From: Turicibacter faecis
GTDB lineage: Bacteria; Bacillota_I; Bacilli_A; MOL361; Turicibacteraceae
NCBI RefSeq assembly: GCF_037076425.1
Contig: NZ_AP028127.1
Location: 1,146,001 to 1,210,000 of the forward strand
Direction of reading: 5' to 3'
Length of the DNA stretch: 64,000 nucleotides
Part shown: positions 8,960 to 17,675 of the stretch, in pieces
How the letters are laid out: each line of letters starts with the position of its first letter
Position numbering within the stretch: position 1 is the first letter of the stretch
Notes under the pieces: generated by a model
Told to the model about the DNA's origin: nothing
The model's input: the letters and a program-made list of their open reading frames with translations, nothing else
Databases searched by the model: none
Made by a program: the position numbers and the translations under genes

Positions 8960-8974
8960 AAGTATCTAATACTT
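8960..8974. promoter_or_regulatory. Perfect palindrome, likely XRE autoregulatory operator
   Basis: AAGTAT-CTA-ATACTT is a perfect 6-bp-arm dyad 27 bp before the XRE start codon. It contains TATCTAAT, the complement of the ATTAGATA core in the two 23-bp repeats. Position near the start codon suggests repression of its own gene. Confidence 0.55.
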
Positions 8975-9001
8975 GAGATTCTCAAAAAAGGGGGATTAAG
9001 T

Positions 9002-9415
9002 ATGAGTTTAGGGGAAAAAATTAAGGGGCGCCGTGAAGAATTAGGTTTATCGGTAGAGCAATTAGGCGAAAAGTTAGCTGTTTCTCAGGAGCTAATCATC
9101 AAATGGGAGTCAGGAAAATGCATTCCGCATCTATCACATCTCATAACCATAAGTGACGAACTCGGATTAACGCTCGATGAACTTGTAAAAGAGGACGAAG
9201 CCGTTAAAAAACACGTACTATCGGCGAAATCGTTGGAAAAATGGCACCTCGCGATTTTAATTTACTTGTTGGCCATTGTCACCTATATCGGCTATTTCGC
9301 GATTCATAATCATATTTTTATGGTCGGATTTTTAGTTGCGACGTTGTTTATGTTGTCGTTTGAATTAAAATACTTTATTACTAGAAGAATAAGCCGACAC
9401 GATCAGAAAGAATAA
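9002..9415 (+). CDS. XRE-family regulator with two membrane segments
   Basis: 137 residues. The N-terminal Cro/CI helix-turn-helix (about residues 3-58) contains IKGRREELGLSVEQLGEKLA and ISDELGLTLDELV. After a charged linker come two hydrophobic segments (about 80-99 and 104-122), so the DNA-binding domain is probably tethered to the membrane facing the cytoplasm. The ATG at 9002 follows AAAAAGGGGG. The gene is monocistronic, ended by a terminator, and bracketed by two 23-bp repeats sharing a motif with a palindrome near its start, so autoregulation is likely. The signal sensed is unknown. Confidence 0.85.
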   Translation: MSLGEKIKGRREELGLSVEQLGEKLAVSQELIIKWESGKCIPHLSHLITISDELGLTLDELVKEDEAVKKHVLSAKSLEKWHLAILIYLLAIVTYIGYFAIHNHIFMVGFLVATLFMLSFELKYFITRRISRHDQKE

Positions 9416-9419
9416 GATG

Positions 9420-9469
9420 TAATCCTTAGTTAGAGGAGGCCGCTCCGTAACTAACTAAGGATTTTTTTT
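9420..9469 (+). terminator. Rho-independent terminator of the XRE gene
   Basis: AATCCTTAGTTAG pairs with CTAACTAAGGATT across a GC-rich loop and is followed by a T-run on the + strand. Confidence 0.88.
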
Positions 9470-9529
9470 AACGTATTGCACGTGAACCCCTGTCAAGAAA
9501 AAGAGAGATAGCGTCTATAAACTAATATT

Positions 9530-9552
9530 ATAATATAAAAATTAGATAATAC
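9530..9552. repeat. 23-bp repeat, copy 2, downstream of the XRE gene
   Basis: Identical to 8861-8883 and followed by ACTAAATAATGAAATG, also similar to the sequence after copy 1. It lies between the XRE terminator and the end of the convergent secreted-protein gene, so it is not obviously a promoter element of either. Confidence 0.6.
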
Positions 9553-9645
9553 ACTAAATAATGAAATGATAAATATATATAGAAGGCGATGAATTTTTTT
9601 CATCACCAACAAAAGAGCCCCACCTAAAATTAATAAATAAATGAG

Positions 9646-10293
9646 CTAGTCATAGTAATGCATGCCACCTTCTTGAAGTAGGGTCACGTACTTTTCCTTA
9701 TTTAGGTTGTATCGGGGCGTATCCTTTCCATAAATCAATTCTGCACAGTCAATTATCATTTGGGCTAATTTTTCATCGGTCATTCCTGGTTGAGCTTGGG
9801 GGAGGGTCCCTGTTCCTGTAATTTCCCCATCATTGGCTCGAATAGCGATTGCAAAGGCAGAGTGATTAAAGGTTACATTCATAAACTGGTCTTTCTCTTT
9901 ATGAAGTTCGTATCTCGGTTGAATGGTTTTAAGTTGATAGGTCTCAAAATCAGCACGATGAAAAGTTTGATGATTAAGAAGTGTCATGAATTTTATTTTA
10001 TTTAAGGTGTAAGCCTCACTGTCTTTTCCATAAAGGAGTTCCACCCCATCAAGCAACATTTGGACAAATTGTTGATCCGTCATTTTTTTCGTTGGATGGG
10101 CAATGTGACTAAATCCGATGATTTCACCCGTTCCCACTTTCATTTTAATCGTAAAAAAGGAATCGTCAAATTCGACGTTAATGAACTGTTGTTCATCCTT
10201 TTCCATCAGATACGGATCGGTCGTCGCGGCTTGCCCAGTGAGACCACACATCAATAACAAGAAACCGATTATAAAAAACTGTAATTTTTTCAT
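9646..10293 (-). CDS. Secreted protein made of two homologous repeats, unknown function
   Basis: 215 residues from the ATG at 10293 (AAAGGAG about 8 bases upstream; another ATG two codons earlier is too close to it). A signal peptide (KKLQFFIIGFLLLMCGLTG) ends in an A-x-A-like QAA site. The mature protein is two tandem copies of a module of about 85 residues. Both read E/HKDEQ/DQFxNVxFxxSxFxI, then GEIxGxxxxxxPxxxMTDxx, then LxYGKD and NKxKxxTLL. I do not recognise the module; it looks like a small secreted or wall-associated domain. No lipobox or LPxTG is visible. Flanking sequences give no functional hint. Confidence 0.7.
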   Translation of the reverse strand: MKKLQFFIIGFLLLMCGLTGQAATTDPYLMEKDEQQFINVEFDDSFFTIKMKVGTGEIIGFSHIAHPTKKMTDQQFVQMLLDGVELLYGKDSEAYTLNKIKFMTLLNHQTFHRADFETYQLKTIQPRYELHKEKDQFMNVTFNHSAFAIAIRANDGEITGTGTLPQAQPGMTDEKLAQMIIDCAELIYGKDTPRYNLNKEKYVTLLQEGGMHYYD

Positions 10294-10482
10294 GATCATT
10301 CTCCTTTCTATGTGATTTAGGATACCCGATAATGAAGGTTTTATAAAAGAAGAACATATTTTTTATTTAAAACAACTGAATGAGTAGGGGAGCTCCCACG
10401 GCTATACCTGTTATTGATAAAACGTAAAAATAGAATGATAATCGGGGGAATGTGTCCTAACAGTTAATGGGGATTCGTTGGG

Positions 10483-10515
10483 GGCGTTTTATCCTTTTCG
10501 TTTAACGCCTTTTTT
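10483..10515 (+). terminator. Terminator-like hairpin in the 10.3-10.7 kb intergenic region
   Basis: GGCGTT ... AACGCC followed by TTTTTT on the + strand. The region 10300-10726 otherwise shows no gene I can support. What transcript it ends is unclear because the left neighbour is on the other strand. Confidence 0.5.
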
Positions 10516-10726
10516 GCATGAACTCTATTAAGTGAGAAAATATAACTGGAGGGGGGAGTAGCAAGATAAAGCTAGTTGTAGAAAGTGGCCGGCTAAACAG
10601 CGAGGAGGGTGCTCCTGTTTGAGATTTTATTAATCGCCGGTAATCGGTTTCTATCTTGGGAAAACGATAGATTTTTGTTAAGCTAAAAAGAGGAAAACAA
10701 ATCATAAAAAAGAGAGGATAGAGGAA

Positions 10727-11329
10727 ATGACAGAGAAAGAAAAAATGTTACAGCAACAATTATATGATGCCAATTATGATCAAAAGTTAATAGAGGAACG
10801 GAGCGTAGCGAAAGATCTTTGTTTTCAATATAACCAGTTGTTACCCTCAGATGTCGATGCTCAGCAACAATTGATGAAGAAGTTGCTTGGAAAAACGAAG
10901 GATTCCTTTTGCATTATGGCCCCTTTTTGGTGTGACTACGGCTATAATATTGAAGTTGGAGAAAATTTCTTTGCCAATCACAACACCGTCATTTTAGATG
11001 GAGGAAAGGTGACGTTTGGCGATAACGTCTTCATTGCCCCAAACTGCGGATTTCATACAGCGGGTCACCCGATCGATTTTGAACGTCGAAATCAAGGGCT
11101 AGAGTATGCGTATCCGATTACAGTAGGCGACAATGTTTGGATTGGAGCCGGGGTTCAAGTCATGCCAGGTGTAACAATCGGTAGCGACGTTGTGATTGGG
11201 GGCGGTAGTGTCGTTGTCAAAGATATTCCCGATCATTCAGTGGCAGTTGGGAATCCTTGTCGAGTTATCCGTCCGATTACGGAGGAAGACCGTCAAACGT
11301 GTTGGAATCGTTCACCTCTAAACAAATGA
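10727..11329 (+). CDS. maa: Maltose/galactoside O-acetyltransferase family protein
   Basis: 200 residues, the usual length of Maa/LacA/NodL acetyltransferases. An N-terminal helical cap (EKEKMLQQQLYDANYDQKL) leads into hexapeptide repeats forming a left-handed beta helix, with catalytic His in FHTAGHPID and the C-terminal GVTIGSDVVIGGGSVVVKDI block. These enzymes move acetyl from acetyl-CoA to sugar hydroxyls in the cytoplasm, possibly to detoxify non-metabolised sugars. The ATG follows AGAGGAAA. Gene symbol is by family; substrate is not provable. Confidence 0.9.
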   Translation: MTEKEKMLQQQLYDANYDQKLIEERSVAKDLCFQYNQLLPSDVDAQQQLMKKLLGKTKDSFCIMAPFWCDYGYNIEVGENFFANHNTVILDGGKVTFGDNVFIAPNCGFHTAGHPIDFERRNQGLEYAYPITVGDNVWIGAGVQVMPGVTIGSDVVIGGGSVVVKDIPDHSVAVGNPCRVIRPITEEDRQTCWNRSPLNK

Positions 11330-11483
11330 TGATGTATTACAGCTAGGTTCTGTTTTCTTGCAGTTATTGGTGCGACTTTCAAGTGATAAAGGTTCCAAAT
11401 GTAATAATAATTCCTATTTTTATTGAATAATTAGATTCTTTATGATATAGTAAAAGAAATTAGGGATCCGGGAGGACGTTAAA

Positions 11484-11966
11484 ATGACTTATTCGATTGT
11501 ATATAGTAGTGTGACAGGAAATACAGAACAGTTAGCACAAGCGATTCAACAGGCGGTTGGGGCAACTTATTGTGGGAAACCATCTGATGAGGCGTTAGCG
11601 GCTGATACGATTTTTATTGGATTTTGGTCGACTCGTTATTCTTGTGGGGCGGATATTCAAGCTTTCATGAAGCAATTGTCAGGGAAAAAGGTCTTTTTAT
11701 TTGGAACGGCTGGCTTTGGCGATACAAAGGAATTTTATGAAAAGATTTTAGAAAGTGCGCAAACACATCTTCCAGCATCAAATGAACTAATTGGAAGCTA
11801 TATGTGCCTTGGAAAGGTAACTGATAAAATGCAGACACACATTAAGGAGGGGGCTCCTGAGTTATACGCGGAGATTAAAGAAGTATTAGCTGAAGCAGCT
11901 CATCACCCGAACCAAGCAGATTTGGACGAGTTAGTTGCGTCAGTTAAAAAAGCGTTAACTAAATAA
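11484..11966 (+). CDS. Flavodoxin-family protein (possibly BilS-like)
   Basis: 160 residues with the flavodoxin fold. The FMN phosphate loop SSVTGNTEQL is at about residues 8-17, an aromatic FMN-stacking region at FWSTRYSCG, and FGTAGFGD at about 73-80. Flavodoxins carry electrons between redox enzymes in the cytosol. Gut Firmicutes encode a similar family (BilS) near bilirubin reductase, but no such reductase is visible here, so that specific role is only a possibility. GGGAGG precedes the ATG; a terminator follows immediately, so it is monocistronic. Confidence 0.85.
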   Translation: MTYSIVYSSVTGNTEQLAQAIQQAVGATYCGKPSDEALAADTIFIGFWSTRYSCGADIQAFMKQLSGKKVFLFGTAGFGDTKEFYEKILESAQTHLPASNELIGSYMCLGKVTDKMQTHIKEGAPELYAEIKEVLAEAAHHPNQADLDELVASVKKALTK

Positions 11967-11967
11967 T

Positions 11968-12000
11968 CCCATTGAAGGGGTCTTACGACCTCTTTTTTTT
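11968..12000 (+). terminator. Terminator of the flavodoxin gene
   Basis: GGGGTC, loop, GACCTC and a run of eight T residues directly after the stop codon. Confidence 0.8.
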
Positions 12001-12056
12001 ATTTTTCGCCAAGAAGGACTCTTTGTCACGCATTATTCATTTCTTTTGAAAAAGGC

Positions 12057-12085
12057 TTGCACTAGATGATAAATTATGATATGAT
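12057..12085 (+). promoter_or_regulatory. Promoter of the purine riboswitch transcript
   Basis: -35 TTGCAC at 12057-12062, 17 bp, -10 TATGAT at 12080-12085. The transcript would begin near 12092 and first form a small GGAAATG/CATTTCC hairpin before the aptamer. Confidence 0.65.
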
Positions 12086-12133
12086 ATAAGTCCGGAAATG
12101 ATAAAACATTTCCTACTCCAAATAGTTGAAACA

Positions 12134-12208
12134 TTTACTTGTATAATTGTTAAGATATGGTTAACTAGTTTCTACCCACGACCGGTTATCTCGTGGACTA
12201 CAGGTAAG
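12134..12208 (+). ncRNA. Purine riboswitch aptamer, guanine-type
   Basis: The fold matches the purine aptamer. P1 is TTACTTGTA paired with TACAGGTAA (12199-12207). J1/2 is ATAA, and the P2 hairpin carries the conserved loop GATATGG. J2/3 is GTTTCTACC. P3 is CCACGA/TCGTGG with a CCGGTTATC loop, and J3/1 is ACTAC. The C in ACTA at the position equivalent to C74 of xpt indicates guanine/hypoxanthine rather than adenine. A terminator follows at 12248-12281. No purine gene lies downstream: an IS30 element starts about 10 bp after the terminator. Confidence 0.9.
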
Positions 12209-12238
12209 AACTTTGTATGTCCTCATCATACATCCTTT

Positions 12239-12281
12239 TTACTTGTAGAGCATCGAAATGGCCGTCGGTGCTCTTTTTTTT
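12239..12281 (+). terminator. Riboswitch expression platform: terminator with P1-competing segment
   Basis: GAGCA...GGTGCTC followed by eight or nine T residues is an intrinsic terminator. Directly before it, 12239-12247 repeats TTACTTGTA, the 5' strand of aptamer P1, and so can pair instead with the 3' strand of P1. That gives the expected logic of a guanine OFF switch: ligand stabilises P1 and lets the terminator form. Confidence 0.8.
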
Positions 12282-12291
12282 GATTTGACAG

Positions 12292-13340
12292 ATTGTAATA
12301 TTAAGTGCGACAAATAAAAAAAGCTCATAAATAGAATTCTTTGTTATAGAATGAAGTTACCACACCAAATTCTTAACAAGGAGATCTATTTATGAGTTAT
12401 AAACATCTTAACACATTTGAGCGTACACGTATAGAAGTTCTTTCAAAAATGGGTTATTCAACGAGACAAATTGCGGGGCAATTAAATCGTCATCATTCAA
12501 CTATTGCTCGTGAACTAAAACGAAATACTCAAAAGACGTATCAAGCAGAGCTAGCAGATGAATTAGCCGAGCAACGTCGCTTAGTTTGTCATCGTCCAGA
12601 GACCAAATCTGAAGAAGTTATTCAAACCATCCAACATTATTTAAAGTTAACCTGGTCGCCTGAACAAATTTCTAATACGGTTTTAAAGGGTGTTATTTCA
12701 TTCAAAACTATTTATCGTTGGATTTATGACGGAACGATTTTGTTAGGGGATTTAAGCTGTTTAAGGCAAAAGGGAAAACGCCGAAAACCACGAGAAACAC
12801 GCGGACGATTTAACATTGGGACATCAATTCATCAACGTCCTAAAGAGGTAAAAAAACGTCAGGCATTTGGTCATTGGGAACTTGATACAGTTGTTTCAAG
12901 CCGTGGTAAAAGTAAAGGATGTTTAGCTACATTTATTGAACGTCAAACACGATTTTATGTCGCCGTTAAAATCGAAAATCGCTCAGCATCTGAAATGTAC
13001 CGAGCGATTAGTGAGTTATATGAACATTTTCCTAAAGACACCTTTAAAACTTATACCGTTGATCGAGGAAAAGAGTTTGCTTGTTATTCCAAAGTAGAAG
13101 CAGATTTAAAGGTTCCTGTTTACTTCGCTGACGCCTATTCCTCTTGGCAAAGAGGAAGTAATGAAAATGCCAATGGTCTTCTTCGAGAATTCTTTCCGAA
13201 GAAGACGGACTTAGCACGAGTTAGTGAGAAAGAGATTGATGAAGCCCTCCTCCTCATTAATCATCGACCACGAAAATGCTTAGGTTGGAAAACTTCATTC
13301 GAGCTATTTCATGAGAAACTGTCGCATTTGTATTGACAAT
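12292..13340 (+). mobile_element. IS30-family insertion sequence (approximate ends)
   Basis: The left end (12292, ATTGTAATATT then AAGTGCGACA) and the complement of the right end at 13340 (ATTGTCAATA then CAAATGCGACA) form imperfect inverted repeats of about 21 bp. A single transposase gene lies between. I could not find a clear target duplication. The element sits right behind the riboswitch terminator and next to an ISL3 element. Confidence 0.75.
12392..13336 (+). CDS. IS30-family transposase
   Basis: 314 residues, typical for IS30. The N-terminal helix-turn-helix contains STRQIAGQLNRHHSTIAREL. The C-terminal DDE catalytic core has Asp in GHWELDTV, Asp in YTVDRGKEF and Glu in RGSNENANGLLREF. 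It catalyses cut-and-join of the element's ends. Start ATG at 12392 follows AAGGAG. The gene is intact, unlike the IS66 and ISL3 transposases here. Upstream transcription would have to read through the guanine-riboswitch terminator. Confidence 0.95.
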   Translation: MSYKHLNTFERTRIEVLSKMGYSTRQIAGQLNRHHSTIARELKRNTQKTYQAELADELAEQRRLVCHRPETKSEEVIQTIQHYLKLTWSPEQISNTVLKGVISFKTIYRWIYDGTILLGDLSCLRQKGKRRKPRETRGRFNIGTSIHQRPKEVKKRQAFGHWELDTVVSSRGKSKGCLATFIERQTRFYVAVKIENRSASEMYRAISELYEHFPKDTFKTYTVDRGKEFACYSKVEADLKVPVYFADAYSSWQRGSNENANGLLREFFPKKTDLARVSEKEIDEALLLINHRPRKCLGWKTSFELFHEKLSHLY

Positions 13341-13358
13341 TCGTCATTTATAAATAAT

Positions 13359-14843
13359 GGTTCTTTGTCAAATAGTGTTGCTGATTAATTTGTAACCTGT
13401 TACAACGAAAATTCAAATCGAAATCCTAGTAGCTATGCTGCTAGGATTTTCGTTTTAGGCTTTGTTAGATTTTGAACCATGAGAATACGAGATTTAAAGT
13501 GATAGAAACTACGATATCCAAAGGCAATACGCTTAATGACCTTAATTTTATTATTAATTCCTTCGATGGGACCATTTGTGTAATGAGTTGAGAGTGTATT
13601 TTTAATATAGGATTGATAAGTTTTAAAGGTTTGGAAAGCCGTTTGAAACTCAGGAGAAACAAGCGGATGTTCCGTTTCGAGTAAATGATTAAATCGTTTT
13701 AAGTTTTTTGTCTGAAGAGCGAAAAGTAACTCTTGATATAAATCATAGGTTGCTTTTAATTCAGGAGATAAATCAAGTAGAAAGTTTAAGATATCAATTT
13801 CACGCATGGGTTGTTTAAAGCAGTAAACTGATCGATAAGTGGTGGTATTAAGTAAAGCGTGAGATTTTAAAAATAAGCGCCAATAACGTTTGAATTTACG
13901 ACCATGCTTTTTGAACTTTTTCATGAATCGGATTCGAGTTTTGTTCAGTGCACGAGAGAGATGTTGAACGAGATGAAATTTATCAATGATAATTTGGGCA
14001 TGAGGAAAAAGATCCTTAATGAGGCTGATGTAAGGAGCGTACATATCAATCACAATATTTTTTACTCGATGACGTGCTTCCTTTGTGTATCGTTTAAAAT
14101 AAGCTTGAAGGGAGTTTAAACGACGATCTTCAACGATATCGATGATTTGTTTTGAGTCAGCATCGCAAAAAATAAAAGACATATGCCCCTCAGCAGACTT
14201 AACGGATTTAAATTCATCAAAACAGAGATTTTCAGGTAAATAATTAAGGTTTAAGGTTTGAGATTCATAAAAGCTATGGATGATTCGATTGACGGTTGAA
14301 TGAGAGACCTGATGGCGACGTGCGATATCACATTCAGAAATTTTATTTTGGCCTCTAAAGCAATGGCGTGTTTCGTATGATAAGAAATGTAACAGTTCTT
14401 TTCAACAATTGAAGTACTTAGTGTAAAAGTAGACTGGCAATGCCCACAATAATAACGCTGTTTTTTTAGGTCTAAGTAGGTATCGTGAAGAGAGACTTTT
14501 GGAATGACAATTCGAGAGGTTTTAAATCCATGCTTCTTAAATTTTGAATCAAATAGGGTTCCGCATTTTTGACAATGAGTCGGTTGATACGTAAGAATAC
14601 CTTTAAAGATAAAGCTAGTAATTCCGTTCAACTTCACTTCCTCAAGATAATCTTCTGAAAATGTAATATTTTTATCTTTAATATTTAAAAGTTTTCTAGT
14701 AAAATATGAGTGAGACATTAAATCTTATCCTTTCAATATTGTTTTAGTCGATAACATTGTAACAGGATTGAGACTTGAAGTCTCTTTTTTTTATCCTATG
14801 AAAAAAGTGCTGCTTAATCAGCAACACTAAATATTATAGAACC
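13359..14843 (-). mobile_element. ISL3-family insertion sequence with 8-bp target duplication
   Basis: Terminal inverted repeats of 30 bp start GGTTCT and end TAGTGTTGCTGATTAA at both ends (13359-13388 and the complement of 14814-14843), differing only in the middle. A perfect 8-bp direct repeat TAAATAAT flanks the element at 13351-13358 and 14844-14851, as expected for ISL3. Length 1485 bp. It inserted about 10 bp beyond the IS30 right end. Confidence 0.95.
13433..14718 (-). pseudogene. ISL3 transposase with a single-base frameshift
   Basis: Two minus-strand pieces make one ISL3 transposase of about 427 residues. The N-terminal piece (14251-14718) has the zinc-binding CQKCGTLFD and CGHCQSTF motifs. 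The C-terminal piece (from about 14346 to 13433) has the DDE core: IDMYAPY, IIDKFHLVQH and GPIEGINNKIK. The break is a T-run of four at 14347-14350 that needs one more base; beyond it the correct frame runs on as NKISECDIARRHQVSHSTV through to the C-terminal piece. As read, the transposase is inactive. Confidence 0.88.
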
Positions 14844-14851
14844 TAAATAAT

Positions 14852-15191
14852 TCAGATCGTGCATCTGAAAGAACTGTAAACGTGGATCATTATTCAAAGG
14901 GGGCGCGCTTAGCCTTTTTATGCGCGTTGTTTAGTTAAACGACATCCCGCTTCCCGATGAGTTTGAATGATGGAAATGGGTCGATTGTTATGAAGTATCA
15001 CGACGGTTGGAGTAGGTACTTGAAATGTTGCAATTTATGATTGATCATTAATGATACAAGGGAGCCACCTAGGGCTTCCTTTTTTTATTTTAAAAATGAA
15101 AAAGGAAATGAGGTATTTTTGGCGTATTTTAAAACGGGAGGATGTTAAAATTCCCAAATATTTATTATAATAACAGATAGGAGCGATTTAA
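14852..15191. other. Intergenic region, remains unclear, with a terminator
   Basis: Between the ISL3 duplication and the Rpn gene. A terminator (GGGAGCC ... GGCTTCC plus T-run) lies at about 15059-15087 and may once have closed the transcript that began at the purine riboswitch. I found no remnant of a purine gene in 14852-15058. Confidence 0.5.
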
Positions 15192-16124
15192 ATGACTGAG
15201 ATAAAACGTCAAAACCCCCACACGATAGGAGTTGAGGAAGATTTGGGACCTGTATTATTACCTCCAACCATGGATTTTGTTTTTAAAGGATTATTTGGAA
15301 ATGAAAAAAAACCTGAGATTTTAATTTCCTTTTTAAATGCGGTGTTAACACCAGAAGAGCCAATTACATCCATTACTTTCAAAGATCGAACACTCGATAG
15401 AAGGTATCGAAAAGATAAGGTAGGGGTTCTTGACCTCTTGGCTCAAACGGATAAAGGAGAACTCGTCAATGTTGAAGTTCAGTTAGCAGATGAAAATGAC
15501 ATGATTGAACGAAGTTTATTTTATTGGAGTCGACTGTTTTCTGGGCAACTAGAAAGCGGGCATTTTTATGATCAGTTAGAACGAACTATTTGTATCAATA
15601 TCCTTGATTTTAACCTTATGGATACCGATGATTATCATAGTTCTTACCGACTAAAAGAGCGTGATCGAAACGATGAGTTAACTGATTTACTAGAAATTCA
15701 TTATATTGAATTAAAGAAAATGAAAGATATCAAAGATGTGAGTGAAGTGAAGACTCAGCTTGAAGCCTGGATTGAATTTCTTAAGCATCCAGAAAGTCGT
15801 GTGAGTTATGAGTTAGCACATCAACATGAAACAATTCGTGAGGCAAAAGAGGAATTATTGGCGTTAAGTTGTGACCGAAAATACCGCCTTCATTATGAAG
15901 CAAGATTTAAAGAGTGGATGGATCGACTTAATCGAATGCATTATGCGGAGAAAAAAGGAATCCAACAAGGCATTCAGCAGGGAATTGAGCAGGGGATTGA
16001 ACGTGGCATTCAACAGAACAAGGTCGAAATTGCTAAACAGTTAATGGATGTACTAGATGTCCAAACCATTGCCATTAAAACAGGATTATCCCTTGATGAG
16101 GTCCTTCAACTTAAAAAGAAATGA
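15192..16124 (+). CDS. Rpn-family / PD-(D/E)XK nuclease-family transposase-like protein
   Basis: 310 residues. The N-terminal PD-(D/E)XK nuclease-like domain (about 25-180) starts PTMDFVFKGLFGNE and contains GVLDLLAQTDKGELVNVEVQ, with the catalytic Asp and E-x-Q of the family. A tract of repeated GIQQGIQQGIEQGIERGIQQ (about 258-277) is a known feature of these proteins and is prone to length change. The C-terminus is helical. The family includes RpnA-type recombination-promoting nucleases and mobile-element-like genes. It has its own start region and a terminator after it. Confidence 0.88.
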   Translation: MTEIKRQNPHTIGVEEDLGPVLLPPTMDFVFKGLFGNEKKPEILISFLNAVLTPEEPITSITFKDRTLDRRYRKDKVGVLDLLAQTDKGELVNVEVQLADENDMIERSLFYWSRLFSGQLESGHFYDQLERTICINILDFNLMDTDDYHSSYRLKERDRNDELTDLLEIHYIELKKMKDIKDVSEVKTQLEAWIEFLKHPESRVSYELAHQHETIREAKEELLALSCDRKYRLHYEARFKEWMDRLNRMHYAEKKGIQQGIQQGIEQGIERGIQQNKVEIAKQLMDVLDVQTIAIKTGLSLDEVLQLKKK

Positions 16125-16160
16125 GTTAATAGGATTATTCTTTTAAATAAGTATTGGAAG

Positions 16161-16186
16161 AAAGAGACGAGTCTGTCTCTTTTTTC
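16161..16186 (+). terminator. Terminator after the Rpn-like gene
   Basis: AGAGAC, GAGTCT loop, GTCTCT followed by TTTTTT on the + strand. Confidence 0.8.
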
Positions 16187-16271
16187 ATTAAGAACAAACG
16201 GTTGGGGTCTGTGATCTGTTAATCTACTGTGCCCAGAAATCAAACTCCCTGATTTTGCTCATCCTCCAAAA

Positions 16272-16304
16272 AAGGGTTTTCATCGATAACCCTCTTTTTT
16301 TTTC
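16272..16304 (+). terminator. Second terminator before the symporter gene
   Basis: AGGGTT ... AACCCT followed by a run of T. It insulates the symporter from upstream transcription. Confidence 0.75.
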
Positions 16305-16380
16305 GTGCAATCCCCTTGAATTTTTGTGTTTTTCTGCCATAATAAGAGTACTTATTTAATTTAAAAAGGAGGCGGATGAC

Positions 16381-17577
16381 GTGAAAAAGTTACCGTTAAT
16401 TGCACGTATTATTATTTGGTTACTCATTGGTATTAGTTTAGGGGTGATTTGTCGCACGACCCATTTTGCAGGACCGATTATTGTCACCGCCACTTTCCGT
16501 CAATTAGTTAGTACATTTTTAGGCTTTGTGATTCCACTCATTATTATCGGGCTCATCGTCCCTGGAATTGCTTCTCTTGGAAAGCAATCTAAAAAGGGAT
16601 TATTATTGACAACTACATTGGCCTATTTATCAACGATTAGTGCGGGAATCATTGCATTTATTGTGGGATGTACTGTCCTCCCTCATCTTACGCAACATGT
16701 TGAAACATTGATGACAGAGGGCGAGGGAGTTACCCCGCTATTCACCTTAGATATTCCTGCATTGATGAGCGTGATGAGCGCCTTAGTATTATCTTTCATT
16801 TTAGGGATCGGATTAGCCTCAAAACCTAAAAGTTCACTACTGAAACTATGTACCGAATTTAGTGAATTAATGATGGCCCTCATCAAAAACGTCATCATTC
16901 CTCTTGTCCCACTCTACATTGGGTCAGTTTTTTCAGAATTAAGCTATAGTGGTGAAATCTTTGTCACCTTAAAATCTTTTCTTCTCGTTTATCTTGTATT
17001 ATTTTTACTTCAGGTGGGCTATTTAATTATTTTGTATACTTTAGCGGGGGGAATTAAAGGAAAAAATCCTTTCTCTTTACTGAAACACATGATTCCTGCT
17101 TACATTACAGCAGCAGGAACCCAATCGTCAGCTGCGACGATTCCAGTTACGCTTGATTGTGTGAAATCAAATGGTGTGCGTCCAGATATTTGCGAATTTG
17201 TGATTCCACTATCTGCAACGATTCATATTGCGGGCGATACGATGACGATTGTATTAACGTCAATGGCGCTCATGTTGATGAATGGCCAAACGCCAACACT
17301 TGGGCACTATGTTCCCTTTATTTTGATGCTTGGTATTATGATGATTGCTGCTCCTGGAGTTCCAGGAGGTGGAGTCATGGCTGCTCTCGGGTTATTACAG
17401 TCCATGCTTGGGTTTGGTGCCCTACAAACGCCTCTTATGATTGCCCTTCACGCGGCCCAAGATAGTTTTGGAACAGCAACTAATGTGGTAGGGGACGGTG
17501 CCATGGCTATTTTTGTTGAAAAATTAATGTCTCATGAGACAGTAGAGTCTGTGAGTCTACAAGAAAAAAGATGCTAA
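16381..17577 (+). CDS. Dicarboxylate/amino acid:cation symporter (DAACS family)
   Basis: 398 residues starting at GTG 16381, preceded by AAGGAGG. It has eight hydrophobic segments and two re-entrant hairpins. The substrate-binding region shows AAGTQSSAATIPVTL (about 242-256) and PLSATIHIAGDTMTIV (about 274-289), as in glutamate/serine/threonine:Na+ transporters. It imports a dicarboxylate or amino acid across the cytoplasmic membrane using Na+ or H+. The exact substrate is not clear. The terminator overlaps the stop codon, so it is monocistronic. Confidence 0.92.
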   Translation: MKKLPLIARIIIWLLIGISLGVICRTTHFAGPIIVTATFRQLVSTFLGFVIPLIIIGLIVPGIASLGKQSKKGLLLTTTLAYLSTISAGIIAFIVGCTVLPHLTQHVETLMTEGEGVTPLFTLDIPALMSVMSALVLSFILGIGLASKPKSSLLKLCTEFSELMMALIKNVIIPLVPLYIGSVFSELSYSGEIFVTLKSFLLVYLVLFLLQVGYLIILYTLAGGIKGKNPFSLLKHMIPAYITAAGTQSSAATIPVTLDCVKSNGVRPDICEFVIPLSATIHIAGDTMTIVLTSMALMLMNGQTPTLGHYVPFILMLGIMMIAAPGVPGGGVMAALGLLQSMLGFGALQTPLMIALHAAQDSFGTATNVVGDGAMAIFVEKLMSHETVESVSLQEKRC

Positions 17578-17591
17578 AGGCATCTTTTTTT
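17566..17591 (+). terminator. Terminator overlapping the symporter stop codon
   Basis: AAAAGATGC, loop TAAAG, GCATCTTTTTT. The stem begins inside the last codons of the gene. Confidence 0.88.
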
Positions 17592-17675
17592 ATTTCTTTT
17601 TTTTGATTTTCCTGATAAAATATAAGTATAAAGCGCTTTCTTTGATAACTTAGACCAAGTGGGGGGATTCATTAA

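Noticed and set aside
12098-12283. 61-codon + frame
   Set aside because: It lies entirely within the purine riboswitch and its terminator.
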